Notes: a model not told the origin generated them from the sequence alone. A stretch of DNA of 7,425 nt from Fusobacteriaceae bacterium (GCA_030625925.1 DAOUPY010000069.1:1-7425); one strand, 5' to 3'. Shown: positions 1 to 7,179, numbered from the stretch's first letter. Numbers and translations are program-made.

Positions 1-22
1 AAACACCTCATATTGAGTGAAA

Positions 23-111
23 TTATTAAGAAAATATTACTCCTAAAATTACACTCATAGTTAGCTATTTACGGCAGCTAGTAGAAACTTTCTTCCTTAT
101 TAAGAAAATAT
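23..111. repeat. 15-bp direct repeat, two copies
   Basis: The sequence TTATTAAGAAAATAT occurs exactly at 23-37 and again at 97-111, 74 bp apart. The composition is very AT-rich, so a chance match is not excluded. Function is unknown. Confidence 0.5.
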
Positions 112-189
112 ATGAGAATTGATTTTATCTATATTACCACAGGATTCCTCAAAAAACAAGAGGGAGCAAATAGTTTTTAATTTTTTTGT

Positions 190-275
190 AACCGCTAATA
201 TCGCTAATAAAACCTTTTTATCATAAAGAAACCGCTAGGGTCATCACCAAAGAACTATTAGCGTAATTTGCGGTT
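190..275. repeat. Imperfect inverted repeat with tandem CGCTAATA units
   Basis: AACCGCTAATATCGCTAAT (190-208) matches the reverse complement of 257-275 at 16 of 19 positions, leaving a 48-bp spacer. The left arm is itself a tandem of two 9-bp units, CCGCTAATA and TCGCTAATA (192-209). The octamer CGCTAATA thus appears twice directly and once inverted (256-263). AACCGCTA recurs at 230-237. A small AT hairpin (207-212 with 216-221) lies inside. The element could be a folded RNA, a protein-binding array or a dispersed intergenic repeat. The sequence alone does not decide which. Confidence 0.6.
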
Positions 276-315
276 CAGCTTTTTAAATTTATGAATATTA
301 ATGTTTATTGGTGTT

Positions 316-351
316 ATAAAAATTAGGCTGACCCTTATGGTCAGCCTAATT
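316..351 (-). terminator. Rho-independent terminator of the aminomutase gene
   Basis: A perfect 13-bp stem pairs 321-333 with 339-351 around a five-base loop (334-338). Read on the minus strand it is followed by a U-rich run (UUUUU counting the stem end, then AU). It begins six bases after the aminomutase stop codon, so it ends that transcript. Confidence 0.9.
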
Positions 352-357
352 AAAAGA

Positions 358-1611
358 TTAATAGATCTCTCTTATATTTTTTGTAGGATGGTTTTCATAT
401 TTGATAACCTTTCCTTCCCAAGTTCTAATCATAACATAATCAGTTCCACGAGATATCATATATTGAGGCATTAAAGGTGTTTTACCTTGTCCCTTTGGTG
501 CATTAACAATATAAGTTGGAATAGCCAGTCCAGAAGTGAACCCTCTTAGGTATTCCATGATCTCCAATCCGTCATCTACAGATGTATTGAAGTGTTCAGT
601 TCCTTGAACATGTTTTGCATGGAAGATATAGTAAGGTCTGCATCTAACTTTTAATAACTCTTGATTCAGAAGTCTCATTATAAATTTATCGTTATTTATA
701 CCATTTAGCAGAACAGCTTGGTTTCCTACAGGAATTCCATTGTTAGCTAACTTTTCACATGCAGCCTTAGCTTCAGGGGTGATTTCCTTTGGATGATTGA
801 AATGTGTGTTTAAGTAGATAGGATGATACTTCTTTATCATATTAACCAGATCATCTGTTATCCTTTGCGGCATAGTAACAGGTGTTCTGCTGCCTAATCT
901 AATAATTTCTACATGTGGAATAGTTCTAAGCTCAGCTAAGATCCACTCTAATCTAGAATCAGATAGTGCTAATACATCTCCTCCAGTAAGTAATACATCT
1001 CTAACTTCAGGATTGTTTCTGATATATTCGATAGATTCTAAAAGATCTTTATCATGGGTAGCATTGTCGCTCTCTCCGATATTTCTTCTTCTTTGACAAT
1101 GTCTGCAATACATTGCACACTCATTGGTTGTGTTTATGATAAGTCTATCTGGATATCTTCTAGTGATACTTCCAGCAGGATTAGTATATTCTTCTCCCAT
1201 GGGATCAGCATCTCCAGAATTGTTATCTAATTCAATAGCTGCAGGAATACTGAGCATTCTAATAGGATCATATTTATCCTTTGGATCCAGTAAACAAGCA
1301 TAGTATGGTGAAACTGCCCATCTATACTTATCTCCTACACTTTGAATCTCTTTTTTTTCTTCTTCACTTAGATCTAAGATTAAACTTAAAGTTTTAACAT
1401 CTGTGATTCTATTTGAAAGCTGCCATTTAAAATCATTCCAGTCCTTTTCTGTAGCACCAAAATGTTTTAAAAGGATAGCTTTTGAAATCTCAAATTGTTT
1501 CCTTACATCTTCACTCATACCAGTTGGTATACCCTCTCTTGCTATTAAATAATCATCTATGGTACCCTTAAGTTCTTCAGCCCTGTTCAGGGAAATTTCT
1601 CTACCAGTCAA
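358..1611 (-). CDS. eam: Glutamate 2,3-aminomutase (radical SAM, PLP-dependent)
   Basis: This enzyme probably interconverts L-glutamate and beta-glutamate (3-aminoglutarate) in the cytoplasm, using SAM, a [4Fe-4S] cluster and PLP. The 417-residue protein has the radical SAM motif C165-x3-C169-x2-C172, the GGD motif (210-212), and K377 at the PLP-lysine position in a GQGKTP stretch. It aligns with clostridial lysine 2,3-aminomutase at an offset of 40. The two aspartates that hold the lysine side chain (D293, D330) become K333 and N370, the swap described for Clostridioides difficile glutamate 2,3-aminomutase (K332, N369). The carboxylate-binding arginine is kept as R174. All four zinc cysteines of the lysine enzyme are absent: C268 corresponds to D308, and the C-terminal Cys tail is missing. 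The N-terminus is about 40 residues longer. The start is TTG behind a strong AGGAGG. The gene is monocistronic. Beta-glutamate is a known compatible solute, so an osmotic role is plausible but inferred. Confidence 0.88.
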   Translation of the reverse strand: MTGREISLNRAEELKGTIDDYLIAREGIPTGMSEDVRKQFEISKAILLKHFGATEKDWNDFKWQLSNRITDVKTLSLILDLSEEEKKEIQSVGDKYRWAVSPYYACLLDPKDKYDPIRMLSIPAAIELDNNSGDADPMGEEYTNPAGSITRRYPDRLIINTTNECAMYCRHCQRRRNIGESDNATHDKDLLESIEYIRNNPEVRDVLLTGGDVLALSDSRLEWILAELRTIPHVEIIRLGSRTPVTMPQRITDDLVNMIKKYHPIYLNTHFNHPKEITPEAKAACEKLANNGIPVGNQAVLLNGINNDKFIMRLLNQELLKVRCRPYYIFHAKHVQGTEHFNTSVDDGLEIMEYLRGFTSGLAIPTYIVNAPKGQGKTPLMPQYMISRGTDYVMIRTWEGKVIKYENHPTKNIREIY

Positions 1612-1625
1612 AATATCTACCTCCT
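1609..1625 (-). promoter_or_regulatory. Ribosome binding site that fixes a TTG start
   Basis: On the minus strand AGGAGG (1620-1625) lies eight bases before TTG (1609-1611). No ATG is in frame nearby. The next methionine is residue 32, inside the conserved N-terminal region, so TTG is the likely start. Confidence 0.85.
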
Positions 1626-1634
1626 AATTCTTGA

Positions 1635-1661
1635 AATATATATACGCGAATTATATATATT
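1635..1661 (-). promoter_or_regulatory. AT-rich hairpin in the aminomutase leader
   Basis: Bases 1635-1644 and 1652-1661 form a perfect 10-bp stem of A-U pairs only, with a seven-base loop (1645-1651) holding the sole GC-rich bases. It lies in the predicted 5' leader, ten bases upstream of the Shine-Dalgarno sequence. A stem this weak could melt easily, but any regulatory role is inference. Confidence 0.45.
1643..1653 (-). repeat. Leader 11-mer TAATTCGCGTA, copy in eam leader
   Basis: Read in the sense of the aminomutase mRNA this is TAATTCGCGTA. An identical copy, also in sense orientation, sits in the leader of the divergent ogg gene (1854-1864). Here it overlaps the loop and one arm of the AT hairpin. 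Confidence 0.55.
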
Positions 1662-1690
1662 GCATATGTTCTATATATTGTATATATTAT

Positions 1691-1719
1691 ATTATACCGA
1701 TATGAGCATAGGATGTCAA
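1691..1719 (-). promoter_or_regulatory. Consensus sigma-70 promoter of eam
   Basis: On the minus strand TTGACA (1714-1719) and TATAAT (1691-1696) are separated by exactly 17 bp, a perfect match to the vegetative consensus. The predicted transcription start is near 1684, giving a leader of about 70 nt. Such a promoter should be strong unless repressed. Confidence 0.88.
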
Positions 1720-1778
1720 ATTTGATAAGTAAAATAAATAATATGCATGGCTATCTATTAATATTTTATATAACTTTA

Positions 1779-1807
1779 TCGACAAACTAATATTAAGGTT
1801 ATTTAAA
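1779..1807 (+). promoter_or_regulatory. Possible promoter of ogg
   Basis: TCGACA (1779-1784, five of six consensus positions) and TTTAAA (1802-1807, four of six) are 17 bp apart. In DNA this AT-rich such matches are common, so the assignment is tentative. No better plus-strand candidate is obvious in the spacer. Confidence 0.35.
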
Positions 1808-1836
1808 AAGGAAAATTTAAGAAAGAGAAGAACAAA

Positions 1837-1851
1837 ACTAATGTAATTAGT
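1837..1851. promoter_or_regulatory. Perfect 6-bp dyad upstream of ogg
   Basis: ACTAAT (1837-1842) and ATTAGT (1846-1851) form a perfect dyad around GTA, just upstream of the shared 11-mer and about 20 bp before the ogg Shine-Dalgarno. It could be a dimeric operator or a small RNA hairpin. Neither is established. Confidence 0.35.
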
Positions 1852-1853
1852 CT

Positions 1854-1864
1854 TAATTCGCGTA
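1854..1864 (+). repeat. Leader 11-mer TAATTCGCGTA, copy in ogg leader
   Basis: This is an exact copy of the 11-mer in the eam leader, ending six bases before the ogg AGGAGG. Its CGCG core stands out in otherwise very AT-rich spacer DNA. Confidence 0.55.
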
Positions 1865-1884
1865 GGCCATAGGAGGTATCGTAT

Positions 1885-2538
1885 ATGAATATTGAATATT
1901 TAAGAGAAATAAGAGCAGTATATAAAAGGATAAAGCCGGCAATCGAAGCTAGGATAGAGGGATATAAGGAGATTTGGTTTAATGGAACTAATGAAGATGT
2001 TCATGTGGAGCTTGCTTTTTGCATTCTGACACCTCAATCTAAGGCCAGAGGAGCAGAAAAGGCAATAAATGGAATGTTAGGGGCTGAGGTATTTTGGGCT
2101 GGGGTGGAAGACGACTTGATACCGTATCTAAATGTAGTAAGGTTTAAAAATACTAAAGCTAAAAATCTGGTGATCCTTCGTGAATTTATGAAAGACGAAG
2201 AGGGAAGGATAATTACTAAAATATTGGTAGACAAGATCGGTGACGTGTTTGAAAAAAGAATTTGGCTGGTAAAAAATATCAAGGGGATAGGATATAAAGA
2301 GGCCAGTCATTTTCTCAGAAACATAGGATTTGGAGATGAAATAGCTATCTTAGATCGGCATATATTAAAAAATATAATGAGATTAGGAGTGATAGATGAA
2401 ATCCCTAAAACTATAACTCCTAAAAAATATTTAGAAATAGAGAAAAAAATAGAGAAATACTGCAGGGAGATAGAAATTCCCATGGACCATTTTGATCTAT
2501 TATTATGGTATTTAGAAGCAGGGGAAGTCTTTAAGTAA
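1885..2538 (+). CDS. ogg: 8-oxoguanine DNA glycosylase/AP lyase, Ogg2 type
   Basis: This is a base-excision repair enzyme that removes 8-oxoguanine from DNA and nicks the abasic site. The 217-residue protein fits the archaeal-type Ogg2 family of the HhH-GPD superfamily and is shorter than eukaryotic-type Ogg1. The helix-hairpin-helix spans about 127-145 (VKNIKGIGYKEA). K138 is the expected Schiff-base lysine and D157 (ILDRH) the catalytic aspartate. The protein ends in lysine (K217). In this family the C-terminal lysine is a known determinant for telling 8-oxoG from G, so an intact, correctly terminated protein is indicated. The ATG follows AGGAGG (1871-1876) with an eight-base spacer. The gene diverges from eam and lies 81 bp ahead of miaB with no terminator between, so some read-through into the miaB unit is likely. 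Confidence 0.9.
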   Translation: MNIEYLREIRAVYKRIKPAIEARIEGYKEIWFNGTNEDVHVELAFCILTPQSKARGAEKAINGMLGAEVFWAGVEDDLIPYLNVVRFKNTKAKNLVILREFMKDEEGRIITKILVDKIGDVFEKRIWLVKNIKGIGYKEASHFLRNIGFGDEIAILDRHILKNIMRLGVIDEIPKTITPKKYLEIEKKIEKYCREIEIPMDHFDLLLWYLEAGEVFK

Positions 2539-2561
2539 CCCTATCGAAAAACAAAGGATTA

Positions 2562-2570
2562 TGTTACAAT
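2562..2570 (+). promoter_or_regulatory. Extended -10 promoter before miaB
   Basis: The string TGTTACAAT (2562-2570) is a full TGn extension joined to TACAAT, five of six -10 consensus positions. No convincing -35 is seen 16-18 bp upstream, as is usual for extended -10 promoters. A start near 2577 would give a leader of about 43 nt for the miaB-to-tRNA unit. Confidence 0.55.
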
Positions 2571-2619
2571 ATATGGGACTAAATTTTATGTACATAAAGA
2601 TATTGGACGGAGGAAATTA

Positions 2620-3948
2620 ATGAGTAAAAAAAAAGCCACAATAATAACATATGGTTGTCAAATGAATGTAAACGAGACTGCTAAAATGAAAAAATTACTA
2701 GAGGGTAATGGGTATGAAATGACTGATGACATCCATGATTCAGATGCCGTATTTTTAAATACATGTACTGTAAGAGGTGGAGCAGCAGGAAGAATAGAGG
2801 GGAAATTAGGAAACTTAAAGACTATAAAAAATGCGAGAAAAACTAAGATGATAATAGGAGTAACAGGTTGTGTAGCTCAAGATGAAAAAGAGCACATCTT
2901 AGAAAGAGCATCTCATGTGGATATAGTTATCGGGAATCAACATATAGCAAGATTACCAGAAATTATGGATAAAATATTAAAAGGAGAGGTAGTCCATGCA
3001 GTATTAACTGACAAAGAAGATGAACTGCCGCCGAGAATAGATGCTAACTTTGGAGATGGGATTTCAGCTTCTGTAGTCATAAACTACGGTTGTAATAATT
3101 TTTGCACATACTGTATAGTTCCGCATGTAAGGGGACGTGAAAGATCGGTTCCTATGGAAGATATAGTAAATGATGTGAGAAAATATGTAAAAAAAGGATA
3201 TAAGGATATTTTACTATTGGGACAAAATGTAAACTCTTACGGGAAAGATTTTGATAATAGCCATGAGATTAATTTTGCTAAATTATTAGATGAAATTTGT
3301 CAAATTGAAGGAGAGTATTGGATTAGATATGTGTCACCTCATCCAAAAGATCTGACTTTAGATGTATTGGAAGTAGCTGTTAAATATCCAGAAAAAATAG
3401 CTAGAAATATGCATTTACCAGTGCAGTCGGGATCAACTAAGATGTTAAAAGCAATGAATAGAAAATATACCAGGGAAGACTATTTAGCCTTGGTAGACAA
3501 AATAAAAGGTGCACTGCCGGATATATCACTCACTACAGATATCATAGTGGGATTCCCTGGGGAAACAGAGGAAGATTTCTTAGGCACTATGGATGTAATC
3601 AGACAGGTTAAGTATGAAAATGCCTATATGTTTATGTATTCTATTAGAGAGGGAACTCCAGCAGCAACTATGGAAAATCAAATTTCAGAAGAAGTGAAAA
3701 AGTCTAGATTGCAGAGGCTCATGGAAGTTCAAAATGAAAACGCAAAGGAATGCAGTTTGAGTTATGTAGGAAAGACTGTAAAGGTTTTGGTAGAAGGTAC
3801 CAGCCATAGAAATAAGGAGAAAATGACAGGAAGGATAAGTGCAAATAAAGTAGTTATCTTTGAAGGTGACAGTTCTTTGAAGGGAACTTTTGTAGATGTT
3901 AAAATTGTAATGGCAAAAACATGGACTTTATATGGAGAATTAGTATAA
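2620..3948 (+). CDS. miaB: tRNA-2-methylthio-N6-dimethylallyladenosine synthase MiaB
   Basis: MiaB is a radical SAM methylthiotransferase that converts i6A37 to ms2i6A37 in tRNAs reading UNN codons. The 442-residue protein has normal family length and all three domains. The N-terminal UPF0004 domain carries the auxiliary-cluster cysteines C13 (in the MiaB-type GCQMN), C49 (NTC) and C84 (TGC). The radical SAM domain has C158-x3-C162-x2-C165. A C-terminal TRAM RNA-binding domain covers about 378-442. The GCQMN and NTCTVR motifs favour MiaB over the RimO and MtaB paralogues. The start is ATG behind GGAGG (2609-2613), six bases away. It is the first gene after the extended -10 promoter, and the exchanger gene follows after only 15 bases. 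Its partner MiaA is not in this window. Confidence 0.96.
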   Translation: MSKKKATIITYGCQMNVNETAKMKKLLEGNGYEMTDDIHDSDAVFLNTCTVRGGAAGRIEGKLGNLKTIKNARKTKMIIGVTGCVAQDEKEHILERASHVDIVIGNQHIARLPEIMDKILKGEVVHAVLTDKEDELPPRIDANFGDGISASVVINYGCNNFCTYCIVPHVRGRERSVPMEDIVNDVRKYVKKGYKDILLLGQNVNSYGKDFDNSHEINFAKLLDEICQIEGEYWIRYVSPHPKDLTLDVLEVAVKYPEKIARNMHLPVQSGSTKMLKAMNRKYTREDYLALVDKIKGALPDISLTTDIIVGFPGETEEDFLGTMDVIRQVKYENAYMFMYSIREGTPAATMENQISEEVKKSRLQRLMEVQNENAKECSLSYVGKTVKVLVEGTSHRNKEKMTGRISANKVVIFEGDSSLKGTFVDVKIVMAKTWTLYGELV

Positions 3949-3963
3949 AATAGAGGTGAGAAG

Positions 3964-4974
3964 ATGTTATACATATTGATCTTTGCAGTACTGGCAGGAT
4001 TTATAATAGTAGTCGGTAAAAAATTAAGTTTATATGGAGATACCATAGGAGACTTGATGGGGATAGAAAAGTCTTGGATAGGAATCGTCATGTTAGCCGC
4101 GGTAACTTCCTTACCAGAGATGGTTACAAGTATCAGTGCAACCCTCATGGGAAATCCTCAAATGGCAGTATCAAATATATTTGGGAGTAATTTATTCAAT
4201 ATATTCGTAGTGTTTATAGTTGATATATTTGTATTAAAATCTACCTCTTTTTCATCTAAGATAAGCAGTAAAAACTTTATGGCTGGTTTTTGGGCTATAA
4301 TTTTAACTTTAATATTTTTAATGGGATTTTTATTTCCAACAGAGGGAATAATGAAGATAAGTTTATTCTCCCTTATGATTTTAGGAGTTTATTTTATTGC
4401 AATGAAATCGATCTATATCTATGAACATCAGAAAAATGATGAATTTAGTGAAAAATTAGAGGAAGAGAAAAAGGAGTTTCATGAGATAGAAGAGGGTGGA
4501 ATAACTCTGACACAGGCAAAACAGGGATTTGCTATGAATGCATTTTTTGTGGTTGTTTTAGGAACAGGCCTCAGTTTTGTAGGAGATAAAATTGCCAGCA
4601 CACCATTCTTTGGAATTGAGTTAGGAGAATCTTTTGTAGGTTTGATATTAATAGCTTTGGCAACATCTTTACCGGAATTAACTGTAAGTATTGAAGCAAT
4701 TAAATTAAAGTCCTATGATATGGCTGCTGGAAATTTATTGGGAAGCAACATATTTAATATAATGATTATATTTATTACCGATCTATTTTTAAGGGATCAG
4801 AATATATATCAATCATTGGGTGGATTTCATAAGTTGACAGCTATATTTTCTATGCTGATACTTTTGGTGTTTATGATGGGAATTATGTTTAAAAATAAAA
4901 AAAGAAGATATGATACATATGTTATTGGAATGGTTTATTTTGTAGCGATGTATATATTATATATAAAAAGGTGA
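3964..4974 (+). CDS. Calcium/cation antiporter (CaCA family, YrbG-like)
   Basis: This is an inner-membrane antiporter that probably exports Ca2+ in exchange for Na+ (or H+). The 336 residues show about ten hydrophobic segments and the two internally homologous alpha repeats of the family. Repeat 1 has TSLPE at 48-52 and NIFGSNLFN at 71-79. Repeat 2 has TSLPE at 234-238 and NLLGSNIFN at 257-265. The conserved acidic residues E52 and E238 are present. A charged, glutamate-rich loop (about 155-180) joins the halves, shorter than the regulatory loop of eukaryotic NCX. The ATG follows GAGGTG. The stop codon overlaps the start region of rho, so the two are translationally coupled. The exact counter-ion and physiological substrate cannot be read from the sequence. 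Confidence 0.9.
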   Translation: MLYILIFAVLAGFIIVVGKKLSLYGDTIGDLMGIEKSWIGIVMLAAVTSLPEMVTSISATLMGNPQMAVSNIFGSNLFNIFVVFIVDIFVLKSTSFSSKISSKNFMAGFWAIILTLIFLMGFLFPTEGIMKISLFSLMILGVYFIAMKSIYIYEHQKNDEFSEKLEEEKKEFHEIEEGGITLTQAKQGFAMNAFFVVVLGTGLSFVGDKIASTPFFGIELGESFVGLILIALATSLPELTVSIEAIKLKSYDMAAGNLLGSNIFNIMIIFITDLFLRDQNIYQSLGGFHKLTAIFSMLILLVFMMGIMFKNKKRRYDTYVIGMVYFVAMYILYIKR

Positions 4975-4985
4975 TGATGACTTTG
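4968..4985 (+). promoter_or_regulatory. Overlapping stop/start junction with several possible rho starts
   Basis: The exchanger stop TGA (4972-4974) overlaps GTG (4971), and ATG codons follow at 4974 and 4977, then TTG at 4983. The only Shine-Dalgarno-like run, AAGGTG (4968-4973), is too close for GTG or the ATGs but lies nine bases before the TTG. Alignment with E. coli Rho (MNLTEL) best fits ATG 4977 (MTLVDL). Coupled re-initiation is the simplest explanation. Confidence 0.6.
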
Positions 4986-6224
4986 GTAGATTTAAGTGGA
5001 TTACTCCTTTCAGAATTGAGGGAGATAGCTAAAAAATTAAATATAGATAAATCTTATGATTATAAAAAATTGGAATTGATTGAAAAAATAGCTGAATATG
5101 TAAGGGAAACTGACGGGCATACCATAGCTTGGGGTAAGATTGAAGTATTTGCTGACGGTTATGGCTTTCTTCGTGAAACCAATGTAGAAAAAGATGTATA
5201 TATATCTTCTACACAAATAAGAAAATTTAAGGTTAGAAATGGTGATACAGTTCTAGGTGAAGCCAGAGTTCCAGTGGGGACAGAGAAAAACTATGCCATG
5301 AGAAAGATCCTCCTAATAAATGGAGATAATTTGGAAAAAGCTGAAAATCGTGTACCCTTTGATGAGTTAACACCGGCATATCCGGATGAAAAGATTATCT
5401 TAGGGGCTCAGGGAGATGTCTCGGGAAGAGTTATTGACTTAATAGCACCCCTTGGAAAAGGACAGAGAGGACTTATTGTAGCTCCTCCTAAAGCTGGAAA
5501 AACTATGCTTATAAGTAATATTGCCAATAGTATAATAAAAAATAATAAGGGTTTGGAAGTATGGATATTACTCATAGATGAAAGGCCTGAAGAAGTGACG
5601 GACATAAAAGAAACAGTTCATGGGGCTAAAGTCTTTTCATCTACCTTTGATGAAGATCCCAAAAATCATATAAAGGTAACAGAGATGGTTTTAGATAAGG
5701 CCAAGAGAATATTAGAAGATGGAAAAGATATTGTGATATTAATGGATTCTATAACAAGACTTGCAAGAGCCTATAATATTGTGATACCATCTAGTGGTAA
5801 ACTTATATCTGGTGGAATAGATCCAACAGCTCTATATTACCCCAAGAAATTCTTTGGATCAGCAAGAAACATTCGTGGCGGCGGAAGTTTGACCATCTTA
5901 GCTACAGCTTTGGTAGATACTGGAAGTAGGATGGATGATGTTATTTTTGAGGAGTTTAAAGGTACTGGAAATATGGATATTCACCTAGACAGGACTTTGG
6001 CTGAATTAAGAATATATCCAGCTATTGATATAAAAAAATCTGGGACAAGAAAAGAAGAATTGTTGATAGAGGATAAGAAACTCTCCACAATTTGGAAAAT
6101 TCGTAGATATCTTAGTAAATTTAGTACTGCTGAAGGTTCTAAACAACTGATAGATACAATAAGAAAAACAAAATCTAACGAAGAATTGTTAAAATATTAT
6201 TCGAAAGGAGAAGCAAAAAATTGA
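4971..6224 (+). CDS. rho: Transcription termination factor Rho
   Basis: Rho is a hexameric RNA-dependent ATPase/helicase that ends transcription. The protein is up to 417 residues, near the E. coli length, with no large N-terminal insertion. Numbering from GTG 4971: an N-terminal helical domain (to about 47), a cold-shock-type primary RNA-binding domain (about 50-120, with GYGFLRE at 63-69), Walker A (APPKAGKT, 171-178), catalytic glutamate E204 (LIDERPEEV), Walker B ending at D259, Q-loop (about 271-285), R-loop (about 330-341) and the likely arginine finger R360 (SGTRKEELL). All catalytic elements look intact. The start is uncertain among GTG 4971, ATG 4974, ATG 4977 and TTG 4983. There is no long leader of its own, so the leader-based autoregulation known for E. 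coli rho is unlikely in that form. It overlaps both neighbours by four bases. Confidence 0.96.
   Translation: MMMTLVDLSGLLLSELREIAKKLNIDKSYDYKKLELIEKIAEYVRETDGHTIAWGKIEVFADGYGFLRETNVEKDVYISSTQIRKFKVRNGDTVLGEARVPVGTEKNYAMRKILLINGDNLEKAENRVPFDELTPAYPDEKIILGAQGDVSGRVIDLIAPLGKGQRGLIVAPPKAGKTMLISNIANSIIKNNKGLEVWILLIDERPEEVTDIKETVHGAKVFSSTFDEDPKNHIKVTEMVLDKAKRILEDGKDIVILMDSITRLARAYNIVIPSSGKLISGGIDPTALYYPKKFFGSARNIRGGGSLTILATALVDTGSRMDDVIFEEFKGTGNMDIHLDRTLAELRIYPAIDIKKSGTRKEELLIEDKKLSTIWKIRRYLSKFSTAEGSKQLIDTIRKTKSNEELLKYYSKGEAKN
6204..6223 (+). promoter_or_regulatory. Ribosome binding site inside rho supporting a TTG start
   Basis: AAAGGAG (6204-6210), within the last codons of rho, is ten bases before TTG 6221. 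The alternative ATG at 6233 is 22 bases away, too far for this site. The start overlaps the rho stop as TTGA. Confidence 0.7.
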
Positions 6225-7177
6225 ATAAAAAAATGAGAATGCTTCTCTTAATTTTAATTGTGTGTAATATGTTTTTAGCATATTTTACTATTAAAAAATT
6301 AGAAAAAGAAGTGGTTAACTTAAATGAATTTACAGATTACTATACTGAATCAGAGGCAGACAATGGTGGTTATCAGCTGCTAAGTTCTGATTTTAAAGTA
6401 TATGAAAAACAATATACTGTCGTAAGTGAAAAAACACAAGAAGAATCGAGAAAAAGAGCAGAACTAACATATTATAAGGTGAAATCAGGAGACACAGTAG
6501 GTGGAATTGCCAATAAATTTGGCCAGTCACAGGCTGTCCTAAAATACAACAATCCCAATATAGGAAAGTATCTAAAAATTGGAGAAAAACTTAAAATCAC
6601 CAGAGGAAATTCTATAAGTTATAAGGTAATTAAGGGAGACTCACTCTCAAAGATAGCTTCAAAATTTGGGAAAACCGTAAGTGAATTAAAAACTACCAAT
6701 AATTTAACATCTAATACAGTTCGTCTGAATCAAATGTTAATAATAAATAATCCTAAGGTAGATCTAGCTAGAATTACGAGAACCAAGAAAGGGTTCGATG
6801 TATATTGGCCAACAGCATGGAAAGGTGTTACCAGTCCCTATGGTAGAAGATTTCACCCCGTATTAAAAAGGTGGATAGGTCATATGGGAGTAGATTTACG
6901 TGCTCATTATATAGATGTGAAATCCTCAGAAAGGGGAACTGTTTCATATGCAGGATGGATGAGTGGGTACGGTAAGATAGTCATCGTTAAACATTCTAAA
7001 GGTTATGAAACTAGGTATGCACATCTAAATAAGATAAAAGTGAAAAAAGGTCAAAGAGTAAATAGGGGACAGCTTATTGCAGAGAGTGGAAAAACTGGAC
7101 GGGTAACTGGTCCACATCTTCACTACGAAATAAGAAAATATGGGACTCCTATTAATCCAATGAAGTATTTTAAATAA
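6221..7177 (+). CDS. Membrane-anchored LysM/M23 peptidoglycan endopeptidase
   Basis: This is an envelope protein likely to cut peptidoglycan cross-links during growth or division. The 318 residues start with a short positive segment and a hydrophobic stretch (about 7-22), probably an uncleaved signal anchor. The residue before C15 is valine, so a lipoprotein signal is unlikely. A charged linker follows, then two LysM peptidoglycan-binding domains (about 83-126 and 132-176) and a C-terminal M23 (LytM-like) peptidase domain (about 200-316). The zinc ligands H221, D225 and H301 and the catalytic-site H268 and H299 are all present, so it should be active, unlike EnvC/NlpD-type activators that lack them. 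The exact bond cut is unknown. The TTG start overlaps rho by four bases. It is the last protein gene of the unit, 24 bases before tRNA-Thr. Confidence 0.92.
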   Translation: MNKKMRMLLLILIVCNMFLAYFTIKKLEKEVVNLNEFTDYYTESEADNGGYQLLSSDFKVYEKQYTVVSEKTQEESRKRAELTYYKVKSGDTVGGIANKFGQSQAVLKYNNPNIGKYLKIGEKLKITRGNSISYKVIKGDSLSKIASKFGKTVSELKTTNNLTSNTVRLNQMLIINNPKVDLARITRTKKGFDVYWPTAWKGVTSPYGRRFHPVLKRWIGHMGVDLRAHYIDVKSSERGTVSYAGWMSGYGKIVIVKHSKGYETRYAHLNKIKVKKGQRVNRGQLIAESGKTGRVTGPHLHYEIRKYGTPINPMKYFK

Positions 7178-7179
7178 TC

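Larger units (their letters stand above)
1..320. other. Gene-free AT-rich left flank
   Basis: I find no credible gene on either strand here. The longest ATG-initiated frames are about a dozen codons and lack a ribosome binding site. The stretch is strongly AT-rich. It contains a 15-bp direct repeat (23-37 and 97-111), a weak six-pair hairpin (145-150 with 160-165, nine-base loop) followed at a distance by T-rich sequence, and a repeat-built element at 190-275. It lies downstream of the minus-strand aminomutase gene, so it may hold the end or the control region of a gene beyond the left edge. Confidence 0.6.

Noticed and set aside
145..187. Hairpin followed by T-rich DNA as a plus-strand terminator
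   Set aside because: The stem has six pairs including one G-U, a nine-base loop, and the T run starts about eight bases later, so it does not fit an intrinsic terminator well.
190..275. CRISPR-like or iteron array
   Set aside because: There are only two to three short units with irregular spacing, no spacers of constant size and no cas or rep gene in view.
1743..1790. Short plus-strand frame of 15 codons in the divergent spacer
   Set aside because: It has no Shine-Dalgarno sequence and no recognisable features. A frame this short is expected by chance.
2034..2310. Two open frames on the minus strand inside ogg
   Set aside because: They lie wholly antisense to a well-supported gene, have no ribosome binding site and encode low-complexity hydrophobic text.
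3762..4148. Minus-strand open frame of 128 codons across the miaB/exchanger junction
   Set aside because: It is antisense to the conserved TRAM domain and the first exchanger repeat. Its composition is what the complement of those genes would give.
5408..5605. Minus-strand open frame inside rho
   Set aside because: It is antisense to the Walker A region and shows no start signal.
6221..6280. Lipoprotein signal in the M23 protein
   Set aside because: The cysteine at residue 15 is preceded by valine, not the small residue a lipobox needs. The hydrophobic segment continues past it, as in a membrane anchor.
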